Assembly: GCA_946122785.1 (NCBI GenBank)
Contig: CAMGYJ010000005.1
Span: 84,004,547 to 84,068,546, forward strand
From: Linum tenue
Lineage: Eukaryota; Streptophyta; Magnoliopsida; Malpighiales; Linaceae
Reading direction: 5' to 3'
DNA: 64,000 nucleotides
Numbering within the stretch: the stretch's first letter is position 1; each line of letters starts with the position of its first letter. Position numbers and translations under genes: made by a program. Under the pieces are notes generated by a model. That model did no database searches and was not told where the DNA came from. It saw only the letters and a program-made list of their open reading frames with translations. This document shows, in pieces, positions 1-10,960 of this stretch.

Positions 1-151
1 TTAGGTGTTGGGGTCTCTTATCCGGTCTTTATCCGGGTTTTTTTTACCTCAAATCTAAACCCGAATATGAGATTGGATTGTTTGCTATCCGGTCCCAGTT
101 CGGTCCCGTTTCGGGTAAAACCAAACAGTCCAGAACCAAATAGCCAGCCCT
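1..151 (+). mobile_element. hAT non-autonomous element, 3' part (cut by window start)
   Basis: Matches the right half of the complete element at 34384-34825 and the inverted copy at 52872-53306: same 'ccggtctttatcc' block, same 'ttacctcaaatctaa' block, and the same end 'aaatagccagccc'. The left half and its target duplication lie outside the window. No coding sequence. Confidence 0.8.
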
Positions 152-900
152 TTTTAACTTCCCACTGGACCTCATCTTCCATTCTCCCTCCCACTAGCCC
201 TCTGGGGGCATCTTCCTGTTGGGTTTTCCAAAGTGAGAAAAGGCACCTTTCTTTTTATCTTCCATTGAATGCAGCACTTCATCATATCATTGGTTAGTGC
301 AGCAAGCCAAGCAGCACCCATTTCCACCCCCCAGTTTGAGGTTTTAGTTAATGGATCTCTGACCTCTGCCATTTCTATCTCGAGTTCAGAGTGGGGACCT
401 GACTAACCTCATTAATCAAGCCACACTTAAACTAGATGATTAGCATCTTTAATTAGCTTAACTTTGTCAGAGACAGACAGAGAGAGAGAGACACTGTATG
501 GCTTTGCTGAATGAATACTGGACTGGTGGCATCACTCGCCATTCCTTCCCACCAATAACTCCCTCTCTATCTCACCATGCATCAACCTACTCTGTCTTTC
601 TCTCTGCCTCTGCCTCTGTCTTCCATCTTTCTCTTATCTCCTGTTCCCAAGCCCATACAGCACCTTGTCTCTCATATCATTCAATTACCACAGTCCACAG
701 TTGAAGGGTGGGGGAGGGAAGAGGGGGAAAAAACCCAAAAAGCTCTTCTTCACATTTTCCAACTCCTCCTCTAAACTCTTGTCTTTTCCACTCCCTCCTT
801 CCTCTTTATTACTAGACACCACTTCTCTCTGCTCCTTTTTATTTCACTACTCTAAACTCTTGTCTTTCCCAATCCCAAATTCCCATAATTCGTTCCACAT
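152..900 (+). promoter_or_regulatory. Upstream region and pyrimidine-rich leader of the zinc-finger gene
   Basis: There is no gene here. A short AG-rich stretch lies near 470-492. From about 560 to the ATG the + strand is strongly C/T-rich with repeated 'ctctct' and 'cttcc' runs, typical of a plant TATA-less promoter or 5' leader. The phrase 'actctaaactcttgtcttt' occurs near 768-786 and again near 849-868, a small local duplication. No convincing TATA box was seen, so the transcription start is not placed. Confidence 0.45.
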
Positions 901-1530
901 ATGGAAACTGAGCTAGACAAGAGGACTAATGCAGAGGAGGAAGCAGCAGCAGCGGCAGCCAGAGTCTTCCCCTGTCTCTTCTGTTCAAGAAAATTCTACA
1001 GCTCTCAGGCTCTGGGCGGCCACCAAAACGCTCACAAGAAGGAGAGGAACGCAGCCAGGAAGGCCAAAAGAGCATCATCGGAATACGCCGCCGCCGCGGC
1101 GTCCCCGCCTTTGGTTTTCTCTCCGGCAGCCCACCACCTGGGAGTTCCGATGCTGCATCACCCAAATTCCCTCTACATAACTGCGCATGCAGCCAGCCTG
1201 CAGTGCTGTCCTACGACCACCGCCGCCGCCCACCACCACCATCGCCAATTCGCGGGCCGTTTCGGAGCAAATGGGGGCGGGCCAAGGTTCGACGGCATGG
1301 TGCTTTACGGCGGGAGGCTGCACCGTCAGCAGCAGCAGCAGCAGCAGGAGGAAGACGAACAGAGCTTCGCGAATTGGCAGAGGAGCACAAGGTGCAGCAG
1401 CGAGGAGAGTAATTACGAGTTCAAGGAGGATCAATTGCGTCATCTGCCAATCGCTATCAGTGGCAATTCGAGTGCCAAGAAGAAGATTGATAATAAGGAT
1501 CAAAACCTTGATTTGTCGCTCCATTTGTGA
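901..1530 (+). CDS. Single C2H2 zinc-finger transcriptional repressor with EAR motif
   Basis: An intronless frame of 209 residues with an ATG start. One C2H2 finger (Cys25, Cys28, His41, His45) carries the plant-specific QALGGH core at residues 36-41, followed by a basic stretch ([12 protein letters not shown]) that could serve as a nuclear signal. The C-terminus ends LDLSLHL, an EAR repression motif of the kind that recruits TOPLESS-type corepressors. Between them lie Ala-rich, His-rich and Gln-rich low-complexity segments (seven Gln near residue 142) with little conservation expected. This layout matches the plant Q-type single-finger family (ZFP1/3/4/6-like, KNUCKLES, SUPERMAN relatives), which act as nuclear repressors in trichome, hormone and floral development. 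The exact member cannot be decided from the sequence. No neighbouring gene suggests a pathway. Confidence 0.93.
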   Translation: METELDKRTNAEEEAAAAAARVFPCLFCSRKFYSSQALGGHQNAHKKERNAARKAKRASSEYAAAAASPPLVFSPAAHHLGVPMLHHPNSLYITAHAASLQCCPTTTAAAHHHHRQFAGRFGANGGGPRFDGMVLYGGRLHRQQQQQQQEEDEQSFANWQRSTRCSSEESNYEFKEDQLRHLPIAISGNSSAKKKIDNKDQNLDLSLHL

Positions 1531-2630
1531 AGAGGGTTTCAATGGCCGCAAACATCCGTTTTTTCACTCTTTTAAATGAACTTTTCAACGTTTCTCATCT
1601 TTTTCCATTTTGTTACTCTGTAGCTCTTCTGTGGGCGTTTAAGGGATTGGCAGTGGCCTTTTTGGATTTTCCATTGCCGACTGAAGTGATTCAAGTGAAG
1701 ACTCTTAAACCAGTTTAAATAATTAATCCCGGTTTAAAGTTTAATGATCACATCACAGTTTGGAAAGTGAAAACGGTTCAACTAGAATTTTGTCTAGCGA
1801 TAAAATTACTAGTTTTAAATCTAGAACTTAATTAGCACCGGGTCCGGCCCATTAGTCGGATGAGTTTGATTATTATCTGTTTTGTATGTGTTGCTACTAC
1901 TTATAATGCGTGTAATTAGGAAAGATATACAACTGATAGTGATTCACAATGTTTATAGAGAAAGTGTGTATGATTGATCTTTGATATAGTCCAATATATC
2001 CATGAAATTGTAAATCCATGAAAATGTTTTCCGTATTTATCATCTTTGTTAATCACGACACATGTTATCGATATGAAATTGTATGATTTGAAAGGGCAGG
2101 TGGCAGATCGATAGTCATAAATGAATAACCTAAATTGCTAGTCCCTAAATTGATGATTTGCCTCGTTAAGTTCCAAATTAACTTAATAAGCACAAAAGAG
2201 GTTAGGGAGATAAATCAAGTAGTTCAACAATTTGAAATCTCAATACACCAAGTTCTTCTGATTCCACGATAACCGAAAGAGACAGATTTTTGAAATCTTG
2301 CGTAAAGAGAAAAGTTGGATAACATATTCAACAAAAATTGTTGCAAATTTTCCCACCACAGGTAAAGGAACTAAACTCCTCCCAGCACCAAAGATTCATA
2401 TCCAAATTTCTAGCGATTCCAGGTTCATGCAGGCGAGTTGCAGCCTGCAATCCAAATTGAGGTTTACTATGTGCCTCACCCCCATAATTCTATTTAAATT
2501 ATTATATAAAAAGTTGAATGAATCTAGGAATTGGAAAGACGATTTTGACCGAACGATAAAAGGAACTTCATTCTATAAAGAATCTGGTAGATTATGAAGA
2601 AGGGGAAGATATCACTAGGTGACTCAAATT
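1531..2630. other. Zinc-finger gene 3' flank, AT-rich intergenic DNA
   Basis: The 3' untranslated region should lie just after 1530. The rest is AT-rich intergenic sequence with no recognisable gene, RNA or repeat. Short open frames near 2298-2597 have no family resemblance. Confidence 0.5.
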
Positions 2631-3255
2631 TAGGGATGGCAATGGGTAGGGTCGGGTGCGGGTTTACCCTATACCAACTCCAAACCCGCCGGGTAGAGCT
2701 TTCTAAAATACCCGACCAAATAACCACCGGGTATGAAAATTATATAACCATACCCTACCCACCGGGTAACCACGGGTATTCGGGTAACCATGGGTACGAA
2801 CCCTAAACTATGAACTTATACACATATATGCACATACATACTGTTGTCCATTAAAAATTCTCAATACTTCTTTATAAAAAAAAAATTCTCAATACTTGTA
2901 ACTATTCGAGCTTCAACAATCCACACAAATAAAAATAGCAAACACATAATAATTGTTCTTGCTTCTACAATCCACACAAACATAATAATCGTCTACATCT
3001 TCATCATCAATAATGGTAGCTAAACTCAATTTTTCAAGCTAATCTAAATTTCTCAAGGGAAATTGACCCTTTGGTTAGCGGGGCGGGTATAACGGAGCGG
3101 GTATTATCGATTACCATACCCGTACCCTACCCTTTATTTTGAAACCGGGTATTACCCGTACCCGCCCCTTTACCCGTCAAAGCGGGTAATTACCCTCGTT
3201 GACCGGTTACGGTCGGGTAGGGTACCCATGGTTACGGGTTGGATTGACATCCCTA
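2631..3255. mobile_element. hAT non-autonomous element (TAGGGATGGCAAT family), 8-bp TSD
   Basis: Begins TAGGGATGGCAAT and ends ATTGACATCCCTA. It is flanked by the perfect 8-bp direct repeat CTCAAATT at 2623-2630 and 3256-3263. Both subterminal regions are rich in GGGTA/TACCC runs ('cgggtattacccgtaccc'), as in the family member at 9746-10491. No transposase frame is present. The 8-bp duplication and short TIR fit the hAT superfamily. Confidence 0.9.
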
Positions 3256-4435
3256 CTCAAATTCGGTGGAAGGAGAAGGGAAGACGAAAGGAATGTATTT
3301 ATGGGTATCAAGAGAAAGGGATGATGAAACTCGGTAACAAAGAAAGAGGCTTCGTTCAGTAACAATTATGTTTTTTTCCTCGACAATGTAAAACAAAACA
3401 TGAACGAAAGGAAACTACAATTTCACTAAAAAAATCATGTTTAGCTGAGAAATTTTTAGACTTTTGAAAGTGAAACCATAAAACAAAAACTTTGTTTAGT
3501 AACGATTTCTTTGATATGAAAGTTTGGTTATCTGATTACAACATTTATAAATTTGATAAGTAATATCAAACTTGTATCGAATCGATGGTTGGGGCAAAAA
3601 AAAGCCTATAAGAGCCTAAGCATGTAGATAATTTTAGTAGTATGAAACGGTTGGACCACGCTTTCAACAAAAATATCCTATTACTAACTTTTATCAGTAC
3701 AAACTCGAGTAATATTTTGTAATTGAATCAATTCAAATCAGTAACAATTCTCAAATTAGGTGAAACCAAATTTTTGGGGAGGTTAAACCTACATTTGGTG
3801 AACATATTACATAAATTTTAAAAATAATTAAACATGAAATCCTTACATTTTCCAGTAATTAAATTTTCACTTTTGTATGTGAACTTTTGACAGTTACATA
3901 ATTTCGAATAGATTGATTATCATCATTAGAGGATCCACCACCTCGTTTCTCAATAATCTTTTTCAATCTCTCTACACTACCCAATATATAAATAAAATTA
4001 ATTTAGTTCCCTCTCTTTTATCTCTTCTCCATCACAATATTCAGTATTTCCAAAACACATCAAAGTCTCAATTTGACTTAGAAATATCCACAACTGTGGA
4101 TACCTATGGAATCTAATTAGTTGGGTAGGGTAAAACTTGAACATGAAGGGATATTCATTGGATATGAATAAAATCTAAATTTTAATATTGCCGATAATGA
4201 GTAGGCATGGTTTTGTCAATAGTGAACCTGAAGCCTCCCAATTATGCACGTATGTATTTTTATCTAAAATTAACCTTAATTTTTCTTTACATATTTGATA
4301 TATATTATAGACATATAATTATACTTCAGCTTACTTACTTAATATTTTCATGTAACTATATTTGCAGCCTATTTACTAATTTTAATCATTATTATAAGAT
4401 CAAAGGGAGACAAAAGAGATTAGATAGGTGTGGGG
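3256..4435. other. AT-rich intergenic DNA
   Basis: No gene or RNA seen. Very AT-rich with poly-A/T runs; nothing is convincingly repeated elsewhere in the window. Confidence 0.4.
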
Positions 4436-5123
4436 TAGGGATTGAAATAGGTCGGGTTGGGTTGGGTTTTGCCAAACACAAACCCCTGGGTTTATTCATG
4501 AAATAAATTCGGGGTAAAATCTATAGGGGTTGGAAAACTCAAACCCAACCCAATCCAACCAGCTGGGTATCGTCGGCGAGTTCATGAGTACACATAGATT
4601 TTTGTCGTAAAAAATTTACAATAACAAGTTTCTATCAAAATAAAAATAAAAAATCAATATCTCACTACAAATTATCCATATATAAAACATCATTCTAGAA
4701 AATTCAAGCAAATCACAAATTAACCATACAAATGATTCAACGCCAATCTGGAAAACTCATGAAAATTGAAGCAAATCACAAATTATCCGTAAATAACATG
4801 ATTAATTGAAAGCTTCTTTCTCGTTGTCAATTAAGCTTCTTCACTCTCCACTCGATAATATCAACTTCATTCTACACAATTAGAAAGAAAAAAATTAGAC
4901 ATGTCTCCACAAACATTAAGAAAATTAGTTGATTAGAATATTAATCCTCAGGAAAATTAATCATATGGGTGTGGGCGGATATCCATGGGGCGAACCCAAC
5001 ATGATAGATAGTGAACAAGTTTAAATCCGAACCCGGCCCAAAATCCGTCAATACGGATTTTACCGTGTTGACCGAGTTGAGTCGAGTAGGGTACCCGTGG
5101 GTTCGGATTTTCTTGCCATCCCC
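4436..5123. mobile_element. Degenerate hAT-like element of the TAGGGATGGCAAT type
   Basis: The left end reads TAGGGATTGAAAT followed by GGTCGGGTTGGG runs. The right end reads 'gggtacccgtgggttcgg' followed by TTGCCATCCCC. The arrangement mirrors the intact elements at 2631-3255 and 9746-10491. No clear 8-bp target duplication was found, so the boundaries are approximate and the element is probably old. Confidence 0.5.
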
Positions 5124-6034
5124 GGGTTGGCGGTATAGTTTGGATTTTATGCCGGTAGAGTTTGTTGTCAGCCGGAAGTTAGAAAAATAAAAAAAAGCCC
5201 AAATGGATATCTTATTTCGGTCCAGGGCCCGTGTGCGGGAGCGACAGTTAAGTTTGGCAATTCAAACGCACCGTGCCGATTAATTGTGTTAGTGGAAATG
5301 ACTACAAGGCCCTTCCGAGAATTAATGTGAAAGCAACAAATTCAAAATGAGAAAAATCCTCTTATTAAAAAAAAGAGAGAGAAAAATTCAATTCATATGT
5401 TTCCTTTATTTATTTTGTAAATAGTGAAAACTAATTTATATCATCCTTATTTAAAAAATAATTATTTTTAGCCACATTCGTTGTCCTTTGGATTTTCATT
5501 GGCCAACGTAACTGATGAAAAAGTAAGTTTATTAAATCTATTTAAATTATTAATTTGGTAGCTCGAAATGCTACTGCATTTTATTTTTTAACCATCCCTA
5601 ACTTCTGTCAATGATTATCTGTCTATGGCAAAAAAAAAAAAAAAAAAAAAAAACAAAAACAAAAAAACAAAAAGTTGTTTGAAATTTTACTCATGAAATC
5701 AGGATTGAACTACTTTGAGACCGCTTGGCCTACTATTTTTCAAAGTGATTCATTAAGTTAAGCAAATGGGCCTAGGCCAGCGTACAGATCCTCATCCAAC
5801 CATGTGTCCATGTTTACAACAAATGTCTAGAAAACATGTTTCAAAGGCCCAAATAAGACAATTAGACATGGACACAACGCCCAAATCAGAGGCCCAACCA
5901 ATAACACAATATCTAACCCCAACTGTAAATCAACCAGCGTGAGAGATGGTCTGACCGATGTACATAGAAAAAAACCTCTTATACAATTCAGCTTGGGTTT
6001 GTTTGCGATACAATTCATAGGGTTAATGGTAAGG
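5124..6034. other. Intergenic DNA with a long A tract
   Basis: No gene seen. A run of 24 A occupies 5630-5653 and is followed by more A-rich sequence. It could be the tail of a retroposed sequence, but no body or target duplication was recognised. Confidence 0.4.
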
Positions 6035-6300
6035 TTGTTCATTGTCACTGGGTTTACTAAAAAATTTCATGTTTGATTACTAAAAATATTTAATTCTATT
6101 CGTGATCACTAAGATTTGTTACACATTTAAAATTTGGTCACTCTCCGTCCAACTCTATTAACTTTGCCTGATGTGAAAGTCAACTCTCAAAGTTGACCAT
6201 TAACTGAGTGACATGACAATTAAAAAATAATAAATAAAATAAAATTTAATCTCTTATAATTTCCAACTCAGTTTCACAAAAACATTATTAGAATTACAAA
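6035..6300. repeat. Mutator-like long-TIR arm (one arm only)
   Basis: Shares ordered phrases with the long inverted repeat arms of the element at 37658-40880: 'tggtcactctccgtccaact', 'gttgacc', 'gacatgacaatt' and then an A/T-rich 'aataaaattaaat' stretch. The opposite arm is absent before the copia LTR at 6455, so this is a one-armed remnant. Confidence 0.55.
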
Positions 6301-6454
6301 TGGCGAGCTGTACAACTGTGTCGCATTCACCATCGGCGACAAACCCAACGCCGGCATCCCGACCACCACCGAGTCACTGCTCTGCACCAACCCGTCGACG
6401 CACGTCTGCTGGTTGGTCACCGTAGCGTTGAGCAGTGTGATGATGATATGCTAC
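6301..6454 (+). other. GC-rich gene-like fragment next to a Mutator-like arm
   Basis: A GC-rich island of about 150 bases, unlike its AT-rich surroundings, is open in one + frame; it reads ELYNCVAFTIGDKPNAGIPT and continues to about 6458. It directly follows a Mutator-like arm and is cut by a copia LTR. It could be an exon piece captured by the Mutator element. The parent gene was not recognised. Confidence 0.35.
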
Positions 6455-6745
6455 TGTTAGCGGGTTTGTGCTCATTATCTTTGGGCCCAATTATGTCTCG
6501 TGTATGTGTAAGTCCAGTAGGGTTCTTTTCCTTTTGTAGCCGATGCGTATAGAGTCCTAGTAAGGTAGAAGAGCCATGTATATATACTTGTACCATACCA
6601 CCAGAAACACTAAGAGTGAAACCTTAATAATATTACAACTCGGAGAGGTCAAACTCTCCCGTGGACTAGTCCCGCTCTCGGGGAAACCACTTAAATTGGT
6701 GTGTTGTTTATTTGTTCTGTTTCGTTCAGTTCAACATTGTTAACA
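6455..6745 (+). repeat. 5' LTR of copia element A
   Basis: Runs from TGTTAGCGGG to TTGTTAACA, giving TG...CA ends with a TGTTA/TAACA inverted terminus, and abuts the primer binding site. It contains a TATA-like 'catgtatatatacttg' near 6574-6589. Confidence 0.75.
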
Positions 6746-6757
6746 TGGTATCAGAAC
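6746..6757 (+). promoter_or_regulatory. Primer binding site, initiator tRNA-Met type
   Basis: TGGTATCAGAAC begins immediately after the LTR. Copia elements usually carry TGGTATCAGAGC, complementary to the 3' end of initiator tRNA-Met, so this copy has one substitution. Confidence 0.75.
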
Positions 6758-9703
6758 TTTCTGCGACCGATTCTGATCGGCTTTCTGTTCGGTTCACTTA
6801 GAAGAATTATGCACGGTGGGAATTTCAGTTCCGCGTCTATGTTGAAAGGCGGGGTCTTCTCCAGTTGTTGGATGGATCGTTGGCGCGACCCATGCTGCCA
6901 CCGACCACTGCTCAGGAGCTGGAATTCTGGGTGTAGTTAAATGCCCGCATTAAGTCTTGGATCTTTGGTCCTGTTGATCCGAATATTGCTATGGGATTGC
7001 GCCTTTTCACGACCGCCGCGGAGATGTGGAAGCATCTGGCTTCTACATACTCCACGACCAGTATTGCTCAGTAGTTTGAGCTGCAAACTGCCCTCGCTCA
7101 CTTGGAACAAGGTGAACTTGACGTGACGTCCTATTTTCAGGCTGCTCAATTGCTCTGGACCGAGCATGATTTACTTACTGCTTCTCTTCGTCCGACGGTG
7201 GTTTCTGCCGACGTCCTTGCAGAGCGCTCACAAGCGCGGTTGCTGTAGTTCTTGATGAGGCTTCGACATGAATTTGAGTCCGTCCGAGCCAGTTTGATTA
7301 ATCAGGAGGATATCAAGATCGGTGGAGTTTTGAGCACCCTTGTGCGAGAAGAAACTCGGTTGCGCACTCAATCGCAGCTTGATGCGAGGCCTGGCGTCGG
7401 GGATCATGCTTTTACGGCCTCTCATCCCAGCCGCACCGAAGCTCCAGCTGTAGGAGACAAGGCATTTGCGGTCGGGAAACCTCAGTTCCAGTGTCGCATC
7501 CCGGTGTCCAAAATTACATGCCATCATTTTCAAAAGGTAGGTCACGTTCAGAAATATTGCAAGGTTCGTGATTTCTGTGTGTTCTCCAAAAAGGGCGGAC
7601 ATATTATATCTGATAGTCGTCGCCTGAAGTCTCGCACCCAAGGGTCTTCTGGCGCTTCTACGTCACCTGCCGAGGGGGCGTACTCGGCTCAGCCTCAAGT
7701 CAGTTCCGAAGAGACTCCCTCTGCCTCTTCCTCCAACTCGGGTTTGACGTCGGCGGATGTGGAATGTCTCATTAATGCCGCTCTTCAACGCTCTCTGCCC
7801 ACAGCGATTACGTCCGCGTTTGCTACGATGCATGAGTCTGGTAATGTCTCTAAACCTTGGCTTTTGGATTCAGTTTGTTTTAATCACATGACGAATGGTA
7901 AGACAAGCTTTGCCACGCTAGTCCGATTAAGAATTTGTCCATTCAAATTGCTGATGGATTCCTAATTGTCTTTGCCTCAAATGTTACATGTCCCTATGCT
8001 GGTGCTCAACTTAGTTTCTATGGGTCAACCTACTGAGCACAATTGTCGTGTTGTGTTCTATTCTTCTGGTTCTGTTGTTCAGGATCGGACGATAGGGAGG
8101 CAGATCGGTCGGGGAAGTAAATGGGAGCGAAGTTTTCATATGGAGGAGCTCTTAGATCAACCTAGTGTGTCTATTTAGCTCCCTGCACCGCCAGAGTTTG
8201 TTTCTAGGGGGCTGGGTTTGCAGTCTTCTATTTCGGCTTTCTCGAGTCTTAAGTGTTCGGATATGGATCTTTGGCATCCTAGTTTGGGTCACCCTTATTT
8301 GATTCATTTTGTTTCTATGTTCAAACAAAATTTATTTGGAAATAAAAAGGTTGATAGCTCCTTTGGTGATTTTGTTTGCACTAGTTGTGTTGAGGCGAAG
8401 GTGACTCGTAGCTCATTTTCGTCCAACCATACTGTTATATCGGACCCGTTTCATGTGGTGCATACGGATCTATGGGGTCCTTCCCCGGATATTTCGTGTC
8501 ATGGATACAAATATTTTGCTTTATTTGTTGATCATGCGACTTACTTCACCTGGATATATTTTCTACGGCTTAAATCAGAGTTGCTTGATATTGCTATGGA
8601 GTTTGTTAAGATGATCCAGACACAGTTTGGTCGTACGGTGCGGATTGTTTGGTTGGATCACGATGGTGAGTTCAGCTCCCATCCTTTGGCTACTTTCTTT
8701 CGTGACAAGGGTATCTTGACTCAGAAGTCCAGTCCTGGGGTTTCCCAGCAAAATGGTTTGGTGGAATGTAAGAATCGCCATGTAGTGGAGTTAACTCGAC
8801 ATTGCTTCTTGCTTCTCATGTTTCGGCTCATTTTTGGCACGAGGCTGTGGCGACTGCTGTTCGGTTAATTAATTATCAGATTACTCCTGTTCTTGCTCAG
8901 TCCAGCCCGCATTTCATGCTCTTTCAAAAGCATCCCGATTATTCTCGGCTTCGGGTATTCAGGTGCACGTGTTTTATTTTGCTACCTCGGAAGGAACGAA
9001 CTAAGTTGTCGTCTAAAACAGTTCGATGTGTGTTCCTTGGCTACAATGACATTCCAAAGGGGTACCAGTGGCTGTGTTATGATTCGGATTCTCAGCGCAT
9101 TCGTATTTCATGTGACATGGTCTTCTTCAAAAGCCTCATGTATTTTTTTTGTGGAGTCTCCGTCTCCTTCTGGTTGGGTATCTGAACCTGTCAATTTGCC
9201 TTCTTTTCTCGACGATCTTGATGACACAGATGATGATATACTTCCCCCCGATCCGTCTCCCCTCGGCTTGCCTCCTCACTCCCCACCGTCTGCATCATCC
9301 CCCTCTAGCTCGGTGGCGTCATCGCCTTCTCCTTCGCCGATCGAGCCTGTTCTTCGGCGCTCCAATTCGTACCACACAGGGTTAGCTCCCTGTCAGGTAT
9401 GATGATTTTGTTACTTATCATGTTGATGTTGTTCCTGTGTCTACTTGTTTTAAGTAGGATAAGGGTGATCCAATGTGGTATGGGGTGATGGATCTGGAGA
9501 TTGATGCTCTTCATGCTAAGGATGCATGGATTATGGTCGACGGGCCTCCACCGCACGTGCCAGTTCTGGGCTATCGTTGGGTATATGCGCTGAAATTTAA
9601 GGTTGATGGCAGTATTGAGCGTCCTAAAGCTCGTGTCGTTGCTCAAGTTTGTGGTCAGGAGTATGGGCTAGATTATGAGGAGACGTTTGCCTCGCTCGCT
9701 GTC
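6758..9703 (+). pseudogene. Copia element A gag-pol pseudogene
   Basis: A single ancestral gag-pol frame, now broken. The gag region (about 6805-7500) includes stops near 6800, 6937, 7075 and 7246. A degenerate zinc knuckle follows at about 7520-7620 (CHHF...HVQKYC). The protease area has WLLDSVCFNHMT near 7858, where copia proteases have WLLDSGASxHM, so the catalytic Gly-Ala is altered. GAG-pre-integrase LWHPSLGHP and an integrase core (HTDLWGPSP, then VWLDHDGEFSS) occupy 8269-8790. A frameshift lies near 8800 and a stop near 9181. Reverse transcriptase begins near 9475 (YRWVYALKFKVDGSIERPKA, DYEETFAS) and ends abruptly at about 9703. The expected MAKTTTVR-like continuation is missing. Codon use is GC-rich compared with the AT-rich flanks. 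Confidence 0.85.
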
Positions 9704-10960
9704 TACAATTTATATCCTCATCAAGTTGATCTATGGCATTGGAGGTAGGGATGGCAATCAAACCCATGGCCGCGGGTACCCGACCGCCCCCGACCCAGTC
9801 AATGCGGGGAATCCCCGCTTTGACCGGGTATGGGGCGGGTATGGGTAAAACCCGCAAAAAGTTTGATGGGTATGGGGCGGGTATGGTTTTAGCCTCCCGC
9901 GCCCCATACCCATACCCATACCCGCCCCACCAAGAGAATTTCTTCACATATCAAAAAATATGTGGATTAAATTGTAATCTATCAATGATGATGATGATAA
10001 CTCGAGAAAATAAATAGTAGAAATGCAATTGAGTAACCACCTTAATCAAAACCTAATTAATTTTCCTCAATTCTCCTTCCACTCTTTCACTTTCCCCCTT
10101 GTCAACAAGATTATGTTAGTTAATTATTACTTAGTAAATGTATCAAGAGTTAGAGCATAATAATTAAAAAAATATTGTAGTCTATATTATGTATTAATGG
10201 ATATTTTAGGATCATATTCTTTGAATCGTATTTAGAAAATGACCGTGTTTTGTTGACTTCATGATATAATAGGTATGTTTATGCTTATAATTAAAACTTT
10301 TCTTGTAAGTTTTAGGTATAATAATGTTGGATGTACGGGGATGGGTATTACCCATGGGTACCCGAAACCCACGGGTATGGGGATGGGTTTGCAAAACATT
10401 CCCCCACATGGGTATGGGGCGGGTATGGGTTTGGGCATTTGAAGATGGGGATGAGGATGGTTTAGGCAAACCCGCTCCATTGCCATCCCTAATTGGAGGC
10501 TAGGACATCCAAGTAGTGACAGCAAAACTTTGTTGCACAATCTAGATTCTTCTGTTTCCATTTATAAGTCAGAACATTGTAATGTTTGTCATCTTTCTAA
10601 ACACAAAAGACAACCCTTTCCTGTTAGTACCAACAATGCAATAAAACCTTTTCAGTTAATTCACATTGACATTTAGGGTCCATTATCAGTTGTTTTTATG
10701 ATGGTTATGTTTATTTTTTAACTTTGGTTGATGATTGCACTAGAGTGGTTTGGGTTTATCTTATGAGACATAGAAGTGGTCAGAGATTTTTTTTAAAGGC
10801 TTCTATCAACTGGTCAAGAACCAGTTTGGAACCACAGTGAAGATAGTGAGAAGTGACCAAGGCAGGGAGTTCGAAATGTGTGATTTTTACATGGCAGAAG
10901 GTATAGATCACCAGATGTCCTGTGTTTACACCCCAGAGTAGAATGCTAAGCACACTGAAC
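9704..10960 (+). pseudogene. Copia element B: GAG-pre-integrase/integrase fragment, split by an hAT element
   Basis: Directly after element A's reverse transcriptase, the frame changes to a GAG-pre-integrase start (VDLWHWR) at about 9724-9745. It resumes after the hAT insertion as LGHPSSDSKTLLHNLD at 10496 onwards. Integrase follows with HIDI, a stop and then GPLS, LTLVDDCTRVVWVYLMRH and IVRSDQGREFEMCDFY, and ends near CVYTPE at about 10935. It is therefore a piece of a different copia family, about 500 bases once the hAT element is discounted, carrying at least two stops. Its 5' and 3' parts are missing. It lies in the same orientation as element A. Confidence 0.8.
9746..10491. mobile_element. 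hAT non-autonomous element (TAGGGATGGCAAT family), 8-bp TSD
   Basis: TIRs TAGGGATGGCAAT and ATTGCCATCCCTA are perfect inverted repeats of 13 bases. The flanks are the perfect 8-bp duplication ATTGGAGG at 9738-9745 and 10492-10499. The 746-bp body has G/C-rich subterminal arrays of 'gggtatggggcgggtatggg' and an AT-rich centre. No transposase is present. It interrupts the copia B fragment inside the codons between WHWR and LGHP. Confidence 0.95.

Larger units (their letters stand above)
6455..9703 (+). mobile_element. Ty1/copia retrotransposon A (decayed, no 3' LTR)
   Basis: Starts with a 291-bp LTR, followed directly by a tRNA-Met-like primer binding site, then gag, zinc knuckle, GAG-pre-integrase, integrase and the beginning of reverse transcriptase, in the copia order. 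The sequence stops inside reverse transcriptase near 9703, where a piece of a different copia element begins. Many stops and frameshifts show it is dead. No 3' LTR was found. Confidence 0.85.
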
